Assembly (NCBI RefSeq): GCF_000739085.1
Contig: NZ_CP009110.1
Coordinates: forward strand, 6,634,001 to 6,698,000
Origin: Amycolatopsis methanolica 239
GTDB lineage: Bacteria; Actinomycetota; Actinomycetes; Mycobacteriales; Pseudonocardiaceae
DNA length: 64,000 nt
Reading direction: 5' to 3'
Below the pieces are notes generated by a model. That model was given only the letters and a program-made list of their open reading frames with translations, had not been told where the DNA came from and searched no databases. This document shows positions 34,902-44,139 of the stretch, piece by piece (position 1 is the first letter of the stretch; every line of letters starts with the position of its first letter). Position numbers and translations under genes: made by a program.

Positions 34902-35858
34902 ATGGCAGGCAATTCCAAGCGCCGGGGTGCGGTTCGCAAAGAGGGCACCAAGAAGGGCGCCGTCGTCGGCTCCGGTGGTCAGCGCCGCCGCGGGCTGGAG
35001 GGCAAGGGCCCGACGCCGCGCGCGGAGATGCGTCCCGGGCACCCGAAGCAGAAGCGTGCCGCGGCGGCTGCCGCGCGCGCCGAGAAGGCTCGCGACCGCC
35101 GCGAAGGGCCGGAGATCATCGCCGGCCGCAACCCGGTGGTCGAGGCCCTGCGCGCGGGCGTGCCGGGCACCACGCTGTTCGTGGCGCTGAACATCGACGC
35201 CGACGACCGGGTCACCGAAGCGGTGCGGCTGGCGGCGGACAAGGGCATCTCGATCCTGGAGATCCCGCGCGAGGAGCTGGACCGCAAGACCAACCGCGCG
35301 GTGCACCAGGGGCTCGGGCTGCAGGTGCCGCCGTTCGAGTACAGCCACCCGGACGACCTGCTGGCGATCGCGAAGGACTCGGGTGAGCCGCCGCTGCTGG
35401 TGGCGCTCGACGGCGTGACCGACCCGCGGAACCTGGGCGCGGTGGTGCGTTCGGCGGCGGCGTTCGGGGCGCACGGCGTGCTGCTGCCGCAGCGTCGCAG
35501 CGCGGGCATCACGGCCGTGGCGTGGCGGACGAGTGCCGGCACCGCGGCGAAGATGCCGATCGCGATCGCGACCAACCTGACCCGGCAGCTGAAGCTGTGG
35601 GCAGAGGAGGGCCTGATGATCGCGGGCCTGGACGCGGACGGCTCGGTCGGGATCGACGACCTGTCCCTGGCGACGGATCCGCTGGTGGTCGTGGTGGGCT
35701 CCGAGGGGCGCGGCCTGTCCCGCCTGGTGCGGGAGACCTGCGACGAGACGGTGTCCATTCCGATGGCCGCGGGGGTGGAGTCGCTGAACGCCTCCGTCGC
35801 GGCGGCGGTGCTGCTGGCGGAGGTCGCGCGGCGGCGACGCGTGGCGGGGCGCATCTGA
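34902..35858 (+). CDS. rlmB: 23S rRNA 2'-O-ribose methyltransferase (TrmH/SpoU, RlmB type)
   Basis: This 318-residue protein has a basic, low-complexity N-terminal tail (about 1-68, rich in K, R and A), then the RlmB substrate-binding domain ([31 protein letters not shown]) and the SpoU catalytic knot: [40 protein letters not shown] and [20 protein letters not shown]. The basic tail is a common feature of actinobacterial members and probably binds rRNA. A strong terminator follows at 35871. Its position after cysS matches Rv3579c. Confidence 0.92.
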   Translation: MAGNSKRRGAVRKEGTKKGAVVGSGGQRRRGLEGKGPTPRAEMRPGHPKQKRAAAAAARAEKARDRREGPEIIAGRNPVVEALRAGVPGTTLFVALNIDADDRVTEAVRLAADKGISILEIPREELDRKTNRAVHQGLGLQVPPFEYSHPDDLLAIAKDSGEPPLLVALDGVTDPRNLGAVVRSAAAFGAHGVLLPQRRSAGITAVAWRTSAGTAAKMPIAIATNLTRQLKLWAEEGLMIAGLDADGSVGIDDLSLATDPLVVVVGSEGRGLSRLVRETCDETVSIPMAAGVESLNASVAAAVLLAEVARRRRVAGRI

Positions 35859-35870
35859 TCGTGGCTGCTT

Positions 35871-35903
35871 GAGCGGCGCCGGGCTCCGGCGCCGCTCCTT
35901 TTT
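35871..35903 (+). terminator. Rho-independent terminator after rlmB
   Basis: GAGCGGCGCCGG pairs perfectly with CCGGCGCCGCTC around a 3-nt loop, followed by CTTTTT. It ends the carD-ispD-ispF-HAD-cysS-rlmB run. Confidence 0.93.
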
Positions 35904-36024
35904 GTGGCGTGCAGCGGGGAACTTCACACACCCGCCGCGGAAGCGGTGAGTTTCACTCCTTCGGGCCAACCCGGTCGGCTAAGGTCAGTGCGCTGATCCG
36001 CTTGCACAGGGGGACCCCAGGTCG

Positions 36025-37458
36025 ATGTCGTTCGCTTCACCGTTGTTCCTCTGGTACTTCCTTCCGGCGACGTTGCTCGCCGTGCTGGTGCTGCCGAGGA
36101 GCTGGCGGAACGGCATCATCGCGGTCGCCAGCCTGGTCTTCTACGCCAGCGGCGCGGGCGCGTTCACCCTGCTGCTCCTGGCGTGCATGGTGGTCAACTT
36201 CGCGGCGGGCACCGCGCTGGAGCCAAACCCGTGGGAGCCGCGGTCGAGCCGGAAGCGGTCGTTGCTGATCGCGGTCATCTGCTTCGACGTCGGCATCCTG
36301 GTGGTCTGGAAGTACGCCGGGTTCGCGACGCAGCAGATCGACTACTTCACCCAGCTCTTCGGTGGTTCGTTCCCGGTGGCGCACCTGGCGTTGCCGATCG
36401 GCATTTCGTTCTTCACGTTCCACCACATTTCCTATGTGGTCGACATCTACCGGGGTGAGCGGCGGGCGCTGCGCAACCCGGTGTCGTTCGTGACCTACAT
36501 CGCGATGTTCCCGCAGCTCGTGGCGGGCCCGATCGTGCGGTACCGGGAGATCGCGGACCAGTTGCCGCAGCACCGGTCGCACCGGATGGACGACATCGCG
36601 GCGGGCTTCCCGCGGTTCGCGCTGGGGCTGTGCAAGAAGGCGATCATCGCCGACTCGCTGAGCCCGATGGTGGAGGCGTGCTTCGCGACGCCCGGCGACG
36701 AGATGACGTTCGCGATCGCGTGGCTCGGCGCGGTCGGGTACACACTGCAGCTGTACTTCGACTTCTCCGGCTACTCGGACATGGCGATCGGGCTGGGGCG
36801 GATGCTCGGGTTCCGGCTGCCGGAAAACTTCGCGCGGCCGTACTCGTCGGTGACGGTGACCGAGTTCTGGCGGCGCTGGCACATGTCGCTGAGCCGCTGG
36901 TTCCGCGACTACGCGTACATCCCGCTCGGCGGCAACCGCGCCGGCGCGGCGAAGACGTACCGTAACCTGTGCATCGTGTTCGTGCTGACGGGCTTCTGGC
37001 ACGGCGCGAACTGGACGTTCCTGGTGTGGGGTTGTTACCACGGGCTGCTGCTGATCATCGAGCGCCGGTTCGGCTGGGACCGGACCCCGGCCGCGGTGGC
37101 CGCGCGGGTGGGCCGCCGGGTGCTGACGCTGGTGCTCGTGGTGTTCGGCTGGGTGTTCTTCAAGTCGGCCGACATCAGGCACGCGTTCACGATGATCGGG
37201 CACATGCTGGTCCCCGACTTCGACGGCCTGACAGACGTCGTCGAGGCGGCGCTGACGAACCAGCGGGTGGTCATCCTGATCGCCGCGCTGGCGATCTTCG
37301 CACTGCCCGCCAACCCGGTCGCCGGGCCACTGCTGGAGTCCGCCCGAACCCGCGGCGCGGTGGGCCTGCGGATCGGCGTGATGACGGCGGGCGCGCTGTA
37401 CGCCGCGATCCTGGTCGCGAACGGCACGTTCAGCCCGTTCCTGTACTACCAGTTCTGA
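36025..37458 (+). CDS. MBOAT-family membrane O-acyltransferase (AlgI-like)
   Basis: This 477-residue protein has about ten membrane helices and matches AlgI-type MBOAT enzymes, which pass acetyl groups across the membrane to a surface polymer. Key segments are WKYAGFATQQIDYF, LPIGISFFTFHHISYVVDIY, MFPQLVAGPIVRY, YFDFSGYSDMAIGLGRMLGF, FWRRWHMSLSRWFRDYAYIP and the catalytic His in GFWHGANWTFLVWG. It is monocistronic here. The AlgX/AlgJ-like partner expected for such enzymes is encoded at 53372. The modified polymer is unknown. Confidence 0.92.
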   Translation: MSFASPLFLWYFLPATLLAVLVLPRSWRNGIIAVASLVFYASGAGAFTLLLLACMVVNFAAGTALEPNPWEPRSSRKRSLLIAVICFDVGILVVWKYAGFATQQIDYFTQLFGGSFPVAHLALPIGISFFTFHHISYVVDIYRGERRALRNPVSFVTYIAMFPQLVAGPIVRYREIADQLPQHRSHRMDDIAAGFPRFALGLCKKAIIADSLSPMVEACFATPGDEMTFAIAWLGAVGYTLQLYFDFSGYSDMAIGLGRMLGFRLPENFARPYSSVTVTEFWRRWHMSLSRWFRDYAYIPLGGNRAGAAKTYRNLCIVFVLTGFWHGANWTFLVWGCYHGLLLIIERRFGWDRTPAAVAARVGRRVLTLVLVVFGWVFFKSADIRHAFTMIGHMLVPDFDGLTDVVEAALTNQRVVILIAALAIFALPANPVAGPLLESARTRGAVGLRIGVMTAGALYAAILVANGTFSPFLYYQF

Positions 37459-37901
37459 GTGGAGCGCACCTGCTCCAGTGCGTTCCGGTACTGATCCGCG
37501 CTGAACCGGAAAGGACCGGCGTCCGGGTAGCTTTCGAGCTCTCGGTCTTGCGAGTCCTGCCGGCGGAAGTCGCGCCAGATGATGAGGTCGTCGTGCCGGG
37601 TGATCATCGCCGTGATGGCTCCACAGGCGAGATCACCGCACTCCGGGCAGCAGTAGAGCACCTGCCGCCCGTCCGGGAGGCTGGACGGACCGCGGAGCAG
37701 CAGACGGTCCACCTCCCGGCTCAGGGCACGCGGCGGAAGATCAGTGGCGAGCGCAGAAACCACGTCCTGCCCGTCGAAGAGTGACGACACGGGCCGGCCA
37801 TCGATCACGAAGTCCAGGAACTCCCGTCGCGTACGCGTGGCAGCAGGCACCAGAACGGCGCCGCCGCGCACGGATGGGATCAACCCGAAGTTCTGGAACA
37901 T
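37446..37901 (-). CDS. Hypothetical protein with CPECGDLAC motif
   Basis: This 151-residue protein starts at ATG 37901 (MFQNFGLIPSVRGGAVLVP). The centre has a four-Cys cluster, YCCPECGDLACGAIT, which may bind a metal, followed by MITRHDDLIIWRDFR and an aromatic C-terminus. It overlaps the end of the MBOAT gene by 13 bp on the opposite strand. I recognise it as a conserved actinobacterial hypothetical type but know no function. It is divergent from the small gene at 38017. Confidence 0.65.
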   Translation of the reverse strand: MFQNFGLIPSVRGGAVLVPAATRTRREFLDFVIDGRPVSSLFDGQDVVSALATDLPPRALSREVDRLLLRGPSSLPDGRQVLYCCPECGDLACGAITAMITRHDDLIIWRDFRRQDSQDRELESYPDAGPFRFSADQYRNALEQVRSTQNW

Positions 37902-38016
37902 CGGCTGGCTCCTTGTCTTGCCCTGCCGCTGCCCGCGACTTGACCAGTGGCTGTTTCCCCTGCTCAACGTTTCCCAGTACCACCGGGGTGAGGGGGATGC
38001 CGTGCCGGTGCGGATC

Positions 38017-38309
38017 ATGTTCGTCCAGCTGAAGACCGGCTTCGACACCGATCGAGGGCCGTCGTGGATCGGGTGGGTGCGGTTTTCCCGCACGTGGCAA
38101 ACTGCCTACTTCCACGGCCGGACGCTGCGGCGGTGGACCGGTCTGCCGAGCGCCAACTTCGTCGACGTCGAGACGGACGAGCTGTTCTGGCTCTCCGGAC
38201 CGAAACGCGACCGGACGAACACTCGCTACGGCCCCGAGTTTTCGGGGGTCCAAGAGGACGCCCGGAAGGCCTCCGTGGTGAGCCGCTGCCGGGGCGGGAG
38301 GACGGTTAG
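38017..38309 (+). pseudogene. Small conserved protein, C-terminus probably frameshifted
   Basis: From ATG 38017 the frame gives MFVQLKTGFDTDRGPSWIGW, FSRTWQTAYFHGRTLRR, then FVDVETDELFWLSGPKRDR. This matches a small conserved actinobacterial protein of unknown function, sometimes mislabelled as DXP synthase. The family usually ends with a sequence like GEPLPGRE. That ending (GEPLPGREDG, stop at 38307-38309) occurs here in another frame, while the original frame stays open to 38511 antisense to the GNAT gene. A single indel near 38260-38275 would explain both. If the frame is not shifted, the product is a 164-residue protein with a foreign tail. Confidence 0.55.
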
Positions 38310-38809
38310 CGCCGCCCGCGCGCGGTGCGGAACGTGCGGAAGCCCCGGCGGTGGTAGTTCGGCAGGGCGTGCGGGTGGTCGAGGTCCGAGGTGTGCAGCC
38401 ACACGCGGCGAACGTCCGGGCCCGACTGCCACGCCTGCTCGACCGCGAGGGTCAGTGCGTAGCCGCCGATGCCCTTACCCACGTACTCCGGCACCAGGCC
38501 GAACGTGGTGATCTCCACTTCGCCGTCGCCGTGGGACTGGTAGTCCGCCAGGCCGGCGATCTCGCCCAGGTGGCGGATCAGCACGCAATGGCGGCCCTCG
38601 CGGGCCAGGTACCACTCCCAGTCGTCGTCGGACCAGCGGGAGCTCGGCCAGTTGTACGGCTCGCCGATCCGCACCGTCGTCGGGCGGACCAGTGGGGCGT
38701 CGGCGGGGATGGGCTCCACCGCGACCCCGGGCACGGGCGGCGCCGGGCGCAGGTCGGCGGGGCTGGTCATCTCGAGGTGGGTGACGATCTCTTCCACCCG
38801 GCCCAGCAT
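38306..38809 (-). CDS. GNAT-family N-acetyltransferase
   Basis: This 167-residue protein has the GNAT fold: substrate side WYLAREGRHCVLIRHLGEIA, then the acetyl-CoA-binding strand and P-loop EITTFGLVPEYVGKGIGGYA, and the late VWLHTSDLDHPHALPNYHRR region with the Tyr used as general acid in many members. It starts at ATG 38809 (MLGRVEEIVTHLEMTSPADL). It lies 25 bp after the aldolase gene on the same strand and may be read through from the catabolic operon, but there is no functional reason to link them. The acceptor is unknown. Confidence 0.85.
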   Translation of the reverse strand: MLGRVEEIVTHLEMTSPADLRPAPPVPGVAVEPIPADAPLVRPTTVRIGEPYNWPSSRWSDDDWEWYLAREGRHCVLIRHLGEIAGLADYQSHGDGEVEITTFGLVPEYVGKGIGGYALTLAVEQAWQSGPDVRRVWLHTSDLDHPHALPNYHRRGFRTFRTARGRR

Positions 38810-38834
38810 GCCGACCGCACCCACCACACGCGAC

Positions 38835-39494
38835 CTATTTCTGGCCGTACCCGCGCAGTTTCTCCACCACGTGCGCGATTTCCTCAAACGGCAGCAGCCG
38901 CGGGTTGCCCGCGGAACGGGCGAGCAGCCACACCTGGCAGAGCCACTCCAACTGCTCGGCCCGGCTGTACGCCGCCGCCAGACCGTCGCCGTACGTGATG
39001 GTTCCGTGGTTGCCCAGCAGGCAGCCCCGGCGACCCTCCAGCGCGGCGAGCATCGACTCCGCCAGCTCCTCCGTGCCGTACGTCGCGTAGCGGGCGACCC
39101 GCGCGGACGGGCCGATCGTTGCCAGCATGTAGTGCACCGCGGGCACCTCGTCGACCAAAGTGGACACCGCGGTCGCGTGCACCGAATGCGTGTGCACGAT
39201 CCCGGTGATCGGCGCGCCGTCCGGGTCGGCCGCCTTCGTGTACACCGACAGGTGCATCGGCATCTCGCTGGTGGGCCGCAGCTTGCCCTCCACAATGGCC
39301 CCGTCGAGCGCGACCACCGGGATATCCTCCGGCGTCAGCACGCCGTAGTCCACCCCGGTCGGCGTCACCGCGATCAGCTCGCCCGAGCGAGCGGAGATGT
39401 TGCCGGAGGTGCCGACCACCAGCCCGTCGGCGGTCAACCGCCGCGCGTACTCGCACACCGCTCGCCGTTCGTCGGCCAGGATCACAGTCGCCAC
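38835..39494 (-). CDS. Class II aldolase/adducin family protein
   Basis: This 219-residue protein resembles L-fuculose-phosphate aldolase (FucA). It has LVVGTSGNISAR, VTPTGVDYGVLTPEDIPVV, EMPMHLSVY with the catalytic Glu, HTHSVHATAV with two zinc His, and the third His in LLGNHGTITYGDGLAAAY. The zinc site is complete, so it is likely active in cleaving a phosphorylated sugar to DHAP or a related product. It is the last gene of the six-gene operon and overlaps the FGGY kinase by 13 bp. The substrate is probably the product of that kinase. Confidence 0.88.
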   Translation of the reverse strand: MATVILADERRAVCEYARRLTADGLVVGTSGNISARSGELIAVTPTGVDYGVLTPEDIPVVALDGAIVEGKLRPTSEMPMHLSVYTKAADPDGAPITGIVHTHSVHATAVSTLVDEVPAVHYMLATIGPSARVARYATYGTEELAESMLAALEGRRGCLLGNHGTITYGDGLAAAYSRAEQLEWLCQVWLLARSAGNPRLLPFEEIAHVVEKLRGYGQK

Positions 39495-40930
39495 AACCCC
39501 CGCGCGGCGGTCAGCGACGCCTGGTAGTCCGCGTAACCGCTCTGGTAGAACTCGACATTTTCGGGCACCGGCGACACGGTCCGCGAGCTACTCGCCCACA
39601 GCTCCGCGTCGAACGGCTGGTTCAGCGCCTCGGCCGCGACCAGGACGGCACCCCGCGCCCCGACACCCGGATCGCTCGGGATCACGATCGGGCGACCGAG
39701 CACGTCGGCGAAGATCTGCGTCCACTCGGCGGAGCGCACCCCGCCGCCGCACGCGTACAACCGGCCGGACAGCCCGGCCGCGTCGAAGCAGTGCCGTGCC
39801 GCGTAGGCGATCGACTCGCACAGCGCACGCACCACGTCCGCCCGCCCGTGCTCCAGGCTCAGCCCGGCGAACTGCGCCCGCGCGGACGCGTCGACGAACG
39901 GCGCCCGCTCACCGGACGCGGACAGGAACGGCAGCGCCCGCACCCCGGCGGCCCCGGGCGGGCTCTGCGCGAGCAGCGTCCCGATCTCGGTGACCTCGAT
40001 GCCCAGCAGACGACAGATCCAGTCGATGCTCGCGGTACCGACCATCGCCGGCATCGCGTGCAGGTACTCGCCGGGCGTCGGCGTGGACAGGAACATCCCG
40101 GCCGGCTCACCCTCGCCGTCGAACTCGGCGTTGTCGGTGAGCACCTGGCAAGCCAGTGTGGTGCCGGCGGTGAGGATGCCGTCGCCCGGCGCGCGCACCC
40201 CGGCGCCGATCGCGCTGGCAGGCAGGTCGAACGGGCCTGCGGTGACCGGCAGCCCCTCGGGCAGCCCGAGGAGTTCGGCGCCACGGCGGTTCAGCTTGAA
40301 CACGGCCTTCGGCGGCGCCGGTTCGGCCAGCAGATTCCGCCGGTGGGACAGTCCGACTGCGGCGATCGCGCCCTCGTCGTAGCGGCGGGTCTTCGGGTCG
40401 AGGAACGGCAGGGACGCGTCGGACACGTCGACCGTGATCTCGCCGGTCAGCCGCTGCACCACGGCGTCGACGCAGTACCCGGCCACCGCGGCGCGGTCCA
40501 GCACCTCGGGTTCGTGGGTGTCCAGGTAGGACAGGACGGCGGCCGCGCAGCCGGGGAACATGCCCGAGCCGGTGCGCCGGAACACCTCCCGCGACACCCC
40601 GTCGGCCTGCCACTTGGCGAGCAGCGCGTTGGCCCGGCCGTCGAGCCAGGAGATGGCTGGCCGCACGGCGTTGCCGTCCTCGTCGCGGAGCCACACGCCG
40701 TCGCCCTGACCGGTCAGCGCCAGCGCGGTGACCGGGGCGTCCAGCTTCGCCGCGACCTCGCGCACGACGGTCGCGACCGTGCCGACGACCTGGTCGAGGT
40801 CCTGTTCGACCCGGCCGCCAGGCAGGTGGTGCACCTCGGACGGCGTGCAGGCCTGGTGCAGCGACACCCCGGCCTCGTCGAACACGACGGCCTTCGTCAG
40901 TGAAGTACCGATGTCGACGCCGATGATCAT
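39482..40930 (-). CDS. FGGY-family carbohydrate kinase (first of two in the locus)
   Basis: This 482-residue kinase has the two actin-like lobes of the FGGY family: IGVDIGTSLTKAVVFDE (phosphate loop), ALTGQGDGVWL, SWLDGRANALL, the sugar-site GPFDLPASAIGAG, ILTAGTTLACQVL, and the ATP-binding CGGGVRSAEWTQIFADVLGR. It starts at ATG 40930, overlapping the dehydrogenase stop by 4 bp (ATGA). Motifs resemble L-xylulose/3-keto-gulonate-type kinases more than glycerol kinase, but the substrate cannot be fixed. It sits directly before the aldolase. Confidence 0.88.
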   Translation of the reverse strand: MIIGVDIGTSLTKAVVFDEAGVSLHQACTPSEVHHLPGGRVEQDLDQVVGTVATVVREVAAKLDAPVTALALTGQGDGVWLRDEDGNAVRPAISWLDGRANALLAKWQADGVSREVFRRTGSGMFPGCAAAVLSYLDTHEPEVLDRAAVAGYCVDAVVQRLTGEITVDVSDASLPFLDPKTRRYDEGAIAAVGLSHRRNLLAEPAPPKAVFKLNRRGAELLGLPEGLPVTAGPFDLPASAIGAGVRAPGDGILTAGTTLACQVLTDNAEFDGEGEPAGMFLSTPTPGEYLHAMPAMVGTASIDWICRLLGIEVTEIGTLLAQSPPGAAGVRALPFLSASGERAPFVDASARAQFAGLSLEHGRADVVRALCESIAYAARHCFDAAGLSGRLYACGGGVRSAEWTQIFADVLGRPIVIPSDPGVGARGAVLVAAEALNQPFDAELWASSSRTVSPVPENVEFYQSGYADYQASLTAARGLWRL

Positions 40931-41958
40931 CGCAGCACTTCCGGGTTCGCGACGTTCGCCAGCTGCTCCCCACGGGCGTAACGGCCCACCTCGGCGGCGA
41001 CGATCCGCGCGGCCCGTTCCGCCGTCTGGCGGCTGGCACCCGCCAGGTGCGGCGTCGCGATGACGTTCGGCGCGTCCCGGAGGGCCCAGTCCGCGGGCGG
41101 CGGCTCGACGTCGTAGACGTCCAGCGCGAGCGCGCCCAGCCGCCCGGACTTCAGCAGGTCCGGCAGCGGCGCGTAGTCCAGCAGCCCACCGCGAGCGGAG
41201 TTGACCAGCACCGCACCATCGGGCAGCAGGGCAAGGCGCTCGGCGTTGATCAGGTGGCGCGTCTCGTCGGTCAGGCGGGCGTGCAGGCTGACCACCGCGC
41301 TGCGGCGGAGGAGGTCGTCCAGCTCGACCAGCTCGGCCCCGTCCGCCGCGATCTGCTCCGGCTTCGCGTACGGGTCGGCGACCAGCACCTTCGACCCGAA
41401 CGCGACCAGCACCTTGGCCACCCGCGAGCCGATCGCGCCGTAGCCGACCAGGCCGACTGTGGTGCCCTCCAGCTCCAGCCCGGCGTTCGGGTAGGCGTAG
41501 TAGTCGCCACGCCAGGTGCCGCCGAGCAGCTCGGCCGACGAGGTCGAGATGCGGCGCATGGCGGCGAGGATCATGCCGATCGCGAACTCGGCGGCGGCGG
41601 TCGCGTTGCGGCCAGGCGCGTAGGTGACCGCGACGCCGGCCTCGGTGGCGGCCGCGAGGTCGACGTTCACCGGCCCGCCCCGGCACACCGACACGAGCTT
41701 CAGCTCGGGTGCGGCGGCGAAGACCTTCTTGGTGAACGGCGCCATCTGGGTGACCGCGACCTCGGCCCCGGCCAGCGCCTCGATGACCTGCTCCTCGGTG
41801 CCGCTCGCCTCGTGCACCCCACCGACCGGGCCGAACGGCTCGACCGGCCAGGGCAGCGACAGCTCACTGAATTCGGGCTCGGTGGCCAGCTCGGCCCGGA
41901 CCGCGTCGGCAAGCAGGTTGTTGCCGACGAACTCGTCTCCCGCGCAGAGAACGCGCAC
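40927..41958 (-). CDS. D-isomer-specific 2-hydroxyacid dehydrogenase (SerA-like)
   Basis: This 343-residue protein has the family pattern: substrate residues in VSVCRGGPVNVDLAAATEAG, the glycine-rich NAD loop VGLVGYGAIGSRVAKVL with an Asp at the end of strand 2 (VADPYAK), the catalytic Arg in LVNSARGGLLDY, Glu in VYDVEPPPAD and His in IATPHLAGAS. It lacks the ACT domain of SerA. It probably oxidises or reduces a sugar-acid intermediate of the local pathway. It lies 28 bp after the RpiB-type gene and overlaps the kinase. Confidence 0.88.
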   Translation of the reverse strand: MRVLCAGDEFVGNNLLADAVRAELATEPEFSELSLPWPVEPFGPVGGVHEASGTEEQVIEALAGAEVAVTQMAPFTKKVFAAAPELKLVSVCRGGPVNVDLAAATEAGVAVTYAPGRNATAAAEFAIGMILAAMRRISTSSAELLGGTWRGDYYAYPNAGLELEGTTVGLVGYGAIGSRVAKVLVAFGSKVLVADPYAKPEQIAADGAELVELDDLLRRSAVVSLHARLTDETRHLINAERLALLPDGAVLVNSARGGLLDYAPLPDLLKSGRLGALALDVYDVEPPPADWALRDAPNVIATPHLAGASRQTAERAARIVAAEVGRYARGEQLANVANPEVLR

Positions 41959-41986
41959 TTCTGGCTCCTCCTTGAACCGCCGGGCC

Positions 41987-42451
41987 TCAGCCGGCCGCGT
42001 GGACCTGTTCGTATTCGGTGATGTGTGCGACCTTGGCCGCGCTCGGCGAACCCGGGTCGAACGTGTACCCCAGCCACTCGGTGACGATCTTCTTCGCCAG
42101 CTCGGCCCCGATCACCCGGGCGCCGAAGGTGATGATCTGGCAGTTGTTCGACTTCACCGACCGCTCGGCCGAGTATGAATCGTGCGCGACCGTCGCACGC
42201 ACCCCCGGCACCTTGTTCGCCGAGATCGCCACACCGATGCCGGTGCCGCAGACCAGGACGCCCCGGTCGGCCTCGCCGTTGGCGATCTTCTCCGCGGCGG
42301 CCAGGCCGAAGATCGGGTACGCGCGGTCGTCGTCCGGGCTGTCCACGCCCAGGTCGATCACCTCGGTGACCCGCTCGTCCTTCGCCAGCAGGTCCCGCAC
42401 CTCGTTCTTCAGCAGCACGCCCGCGTTGTCCGCGGCCACCACGACCCGCAT
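41987..42451 (-). CDS. RpiB/LacAB-family sugar-phosphate isomerase (DerI-like candidate)
   Basis: This 154-residue protein has the RpiB fold with VVVAADNAGVLLKNEVRDLL, DDRAYPIFGLAAAEKIANGE, the catalytic Cys in LVCGTGIGVAISANKVPGVR, and NNCQIITFGARVIGAELAKK. RpiB proteins interconvert ribose-5-P and ribulose-5-P. Relatives in tetrose pathways (DerI, EryI) isomerise erythrulose-4-P and erythrose-4-P. Coupling to a Dak-type kinase favours the latter. It overlaps the kinase by one base, so translation is coupled. Confidence 0.88.
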   Translation of the reverse strand: MRVVVAADNAGVLLKNEVRDLLAKDERVTEVIDLGVDSPDDDRAYPIFGLAAAEKIANGEADRGVLVCGTGIGVAISANKVPGVRATVAHDSYSAERSVKSNNCQIITFGARVIGAELAKKIVTEWLGYTFDPGSPSAAKVAHITEYEQVHAAG

Positions 42452-44139
42452 CAGTGCCCCTCCTTGCCCAGAACTTCCCCGATCGCCGTGACGATCAGGG
42501 CGAACGAGGTCGCGCCGGGATCGGCGTGCCCCTTGCTGCGCTGCGCCAGCCGGGCCGCGCGTCCCTTGGCGGGCACCAGGTCCGCGGTCTCCTCGGCGGC
42601 GAGCGTGGCCGCCTGCGCGGCCTCGCGCCACGCGTCCGGCAGCGCGGCGCCGGCCGCGGCCTGCTTGCGCAGCGCCTGCCGGAACGGCTCGATCGCATCG
42701 AGCATGGTCTTCTCGCCGAGCTCGGCCTTGCCCAGCTCGGTGAACGCGCGTACCGCGCCGTCGACCGCGTCCGCGACCACCGAGGTGGTGATGTCGTCCA
42801 CCCGCAGCCCCGCGCCGGTCTCGGCGAGCAGCACGCCGTACAGGGCGCCGGACGCACCACCGGCGGCGTCGGCGAGCGCGGTCCCGGCCGCCAGCAGGGT
42901 GTCGGCCACCGAAGACCCGGCGGCCTCCCGAGCGGCCGAGACGGCGGCCCGCATCCCGCGGGTCATGCCGAGGCCGTGGTCACCGTCGGCGGCGACCGCG
43001 TCCAGGCGGCCCAGCTCGGACTCGTTGTCCTCGATGCGGCGCATGGCCGCGGTCAGCAGGCGGTCGACGAGCTCGACCCCCTCACCCTCCGGCCTGGCCA
43101 GCTGCTTGTCCACTGTGGACGACAGCTCGACCGGCCCCAGGATCGCCCCGCCGCTGCGGTAAGCCGGGGTGTCGCACGGCGCGCCGTACAGCTCGGCCAG
43201 CTCGTCGTCCAGCACCAGCACCGACAGCGAGACCCCGGCCATGTCCAGCGAGGTGACGAACTCGCCGACCTCGGTGTGCACCGGGGTCAGCCCGGCGTCG
43301 GCGAGGCGCTCGTGGATCCGGGTGTAGGTCACGAACATCTCTTCGTACTTGGTCCGGCCGAGGCCGTTGACCAGCACTGCGACGCGGCCGTCGCCCCGCG
43401 GCAGCTCGGGTAGCAGGCCGTCGACCAGCTCGTCGGCCAGCTCCGCCGCACCGAGGCGGCCGACGGTGCGCACCCCCGGCTCGCCGTGGATGCCGAGGCC
43501 CAGCTCCATCTCGGACTCGCCCACGGTGAACAGCGGCTGGTCGGCACCCGGGAGCGTGCAGCCGCCGAAGGCGACGCCGAACGTGCGGGTGTGCGCGTTG
43601 GCCTTGACCGCCGCCGCGTGCACCGCGTCGAGGTCGTCACCCCGCTCGGCAGCAGCGCCCGCGACCTTGAAGACGATGAAGTCGCCGGCTACCCCGCGGC
43701 GCTTCTCCGGCGCGTCCGCCGGTCCGCTCGCGATGTCGTCGGTGACCAGGATGGTGCGACTCTCGATGCCCTCCGCGGCCAGGCGGCGCGCGGCGAGGCC
43801 GAAGTGCAGGACGTCACCGGCGTAGTTGCCGTAGGCGAACAGCACCCCCGCGCCACCCTCGGCGGCGCGGGCCGTGCGGTAGACCTGCTCGGCGCTCGGG
43901 CTGGTGAACACGTCACCGACCACCGCCGCGTCGGCGAGGCCGGGCCCGACCAGGCCGGCGAAGGCCGGGTAGTGGCCGCAGCCGCCGCCGATGACCACGG
44001 CGACCTTGCCCCGCCGGGGCACGTTCCGGCCGAGCACGCCGTACGCGCCGGGCACCTTGCGGACCTCGCGGCCGTACGCGGTGACGAAGCCGTCCAGCCA
44101 GTCCCGCTTGAACGTCGCGGCCGTTCCCAGCGTGGTCAT
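42451..44139 (-). CDS. Fused DhaK-DhaL (Dak-type) ketose kinase, erythrulose kinase candidate
   Basis: This 562-residue ATP-dependent kinase has an N-terminal DhaK domain (1-330) with IGGGCGHYPAFAGLVG, FAYGNYAGDVLHFGLAA, and FGVAFGGCTLPG followed by GIHGEPGVR. The latter holds the His that binds the keto substrate as a hemiaminal. The C-terminal DhaL domain (about 360-560) has AVAADGDHGLGMTRGMRAAV with the Asp/Mg site, and GGASGALYGVLLAETG. Such fusions phosphorylate dihydroxyacetone, or in actinobacterial tetritol pathways D- or L-erythrulose (DerK/LerK). With an RpiB isomerase next door, erythrulose is the stronger guess. It overlaps the HAD gene by 4 bp. Confidence 0.9.
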   Translation of the reverse strand: MTTLGTAATFKRDWLDGFVTAYGREVRKVPGAYGVLGRNVPRRGKVAVVIGGGCGHYPAFAGLVGPGLADAAVVGDVFTSPSAEQVYRTARAAEGGAGVLFAYGNYAGDVLHFGLAARRLAAEGIESRTILVTDDIASGPADAPEKRRGVAGDFIVFKVAGAAAERGDDLDAVHAAAVKANAHTRTFGVAFGGCTLPGADQPLFTVGESEMELGLGIHGEPGVRTVGRLGAAELADELVDGLLPELPRGDGRVAVLVNGLGRTKYEEMFVTYTRIHERLADAGLTPVHTEVGEFVTSLDMAGVSLSVLVLDDELAELYGAPCDTPAYRSGGAILGPVELSSTVDKQLARPEGEGVELVDRLLTAAMRRIEDNESELGRLDAVAADGDHGLGMTRGMRAAVSAAREAAGSSVADTLLAAGTALADAAGGASGALYGVLLAETGAGLRVDDITTSVVADAVDGAVRAFTELGKAELGEKTMLDAIEPFRQALRKQAAAGAALPDAWREAAQAATLAAEETADLVPAKGRAARLAQRSKGHADPGATSFALIVTAIGEVLGKEGH

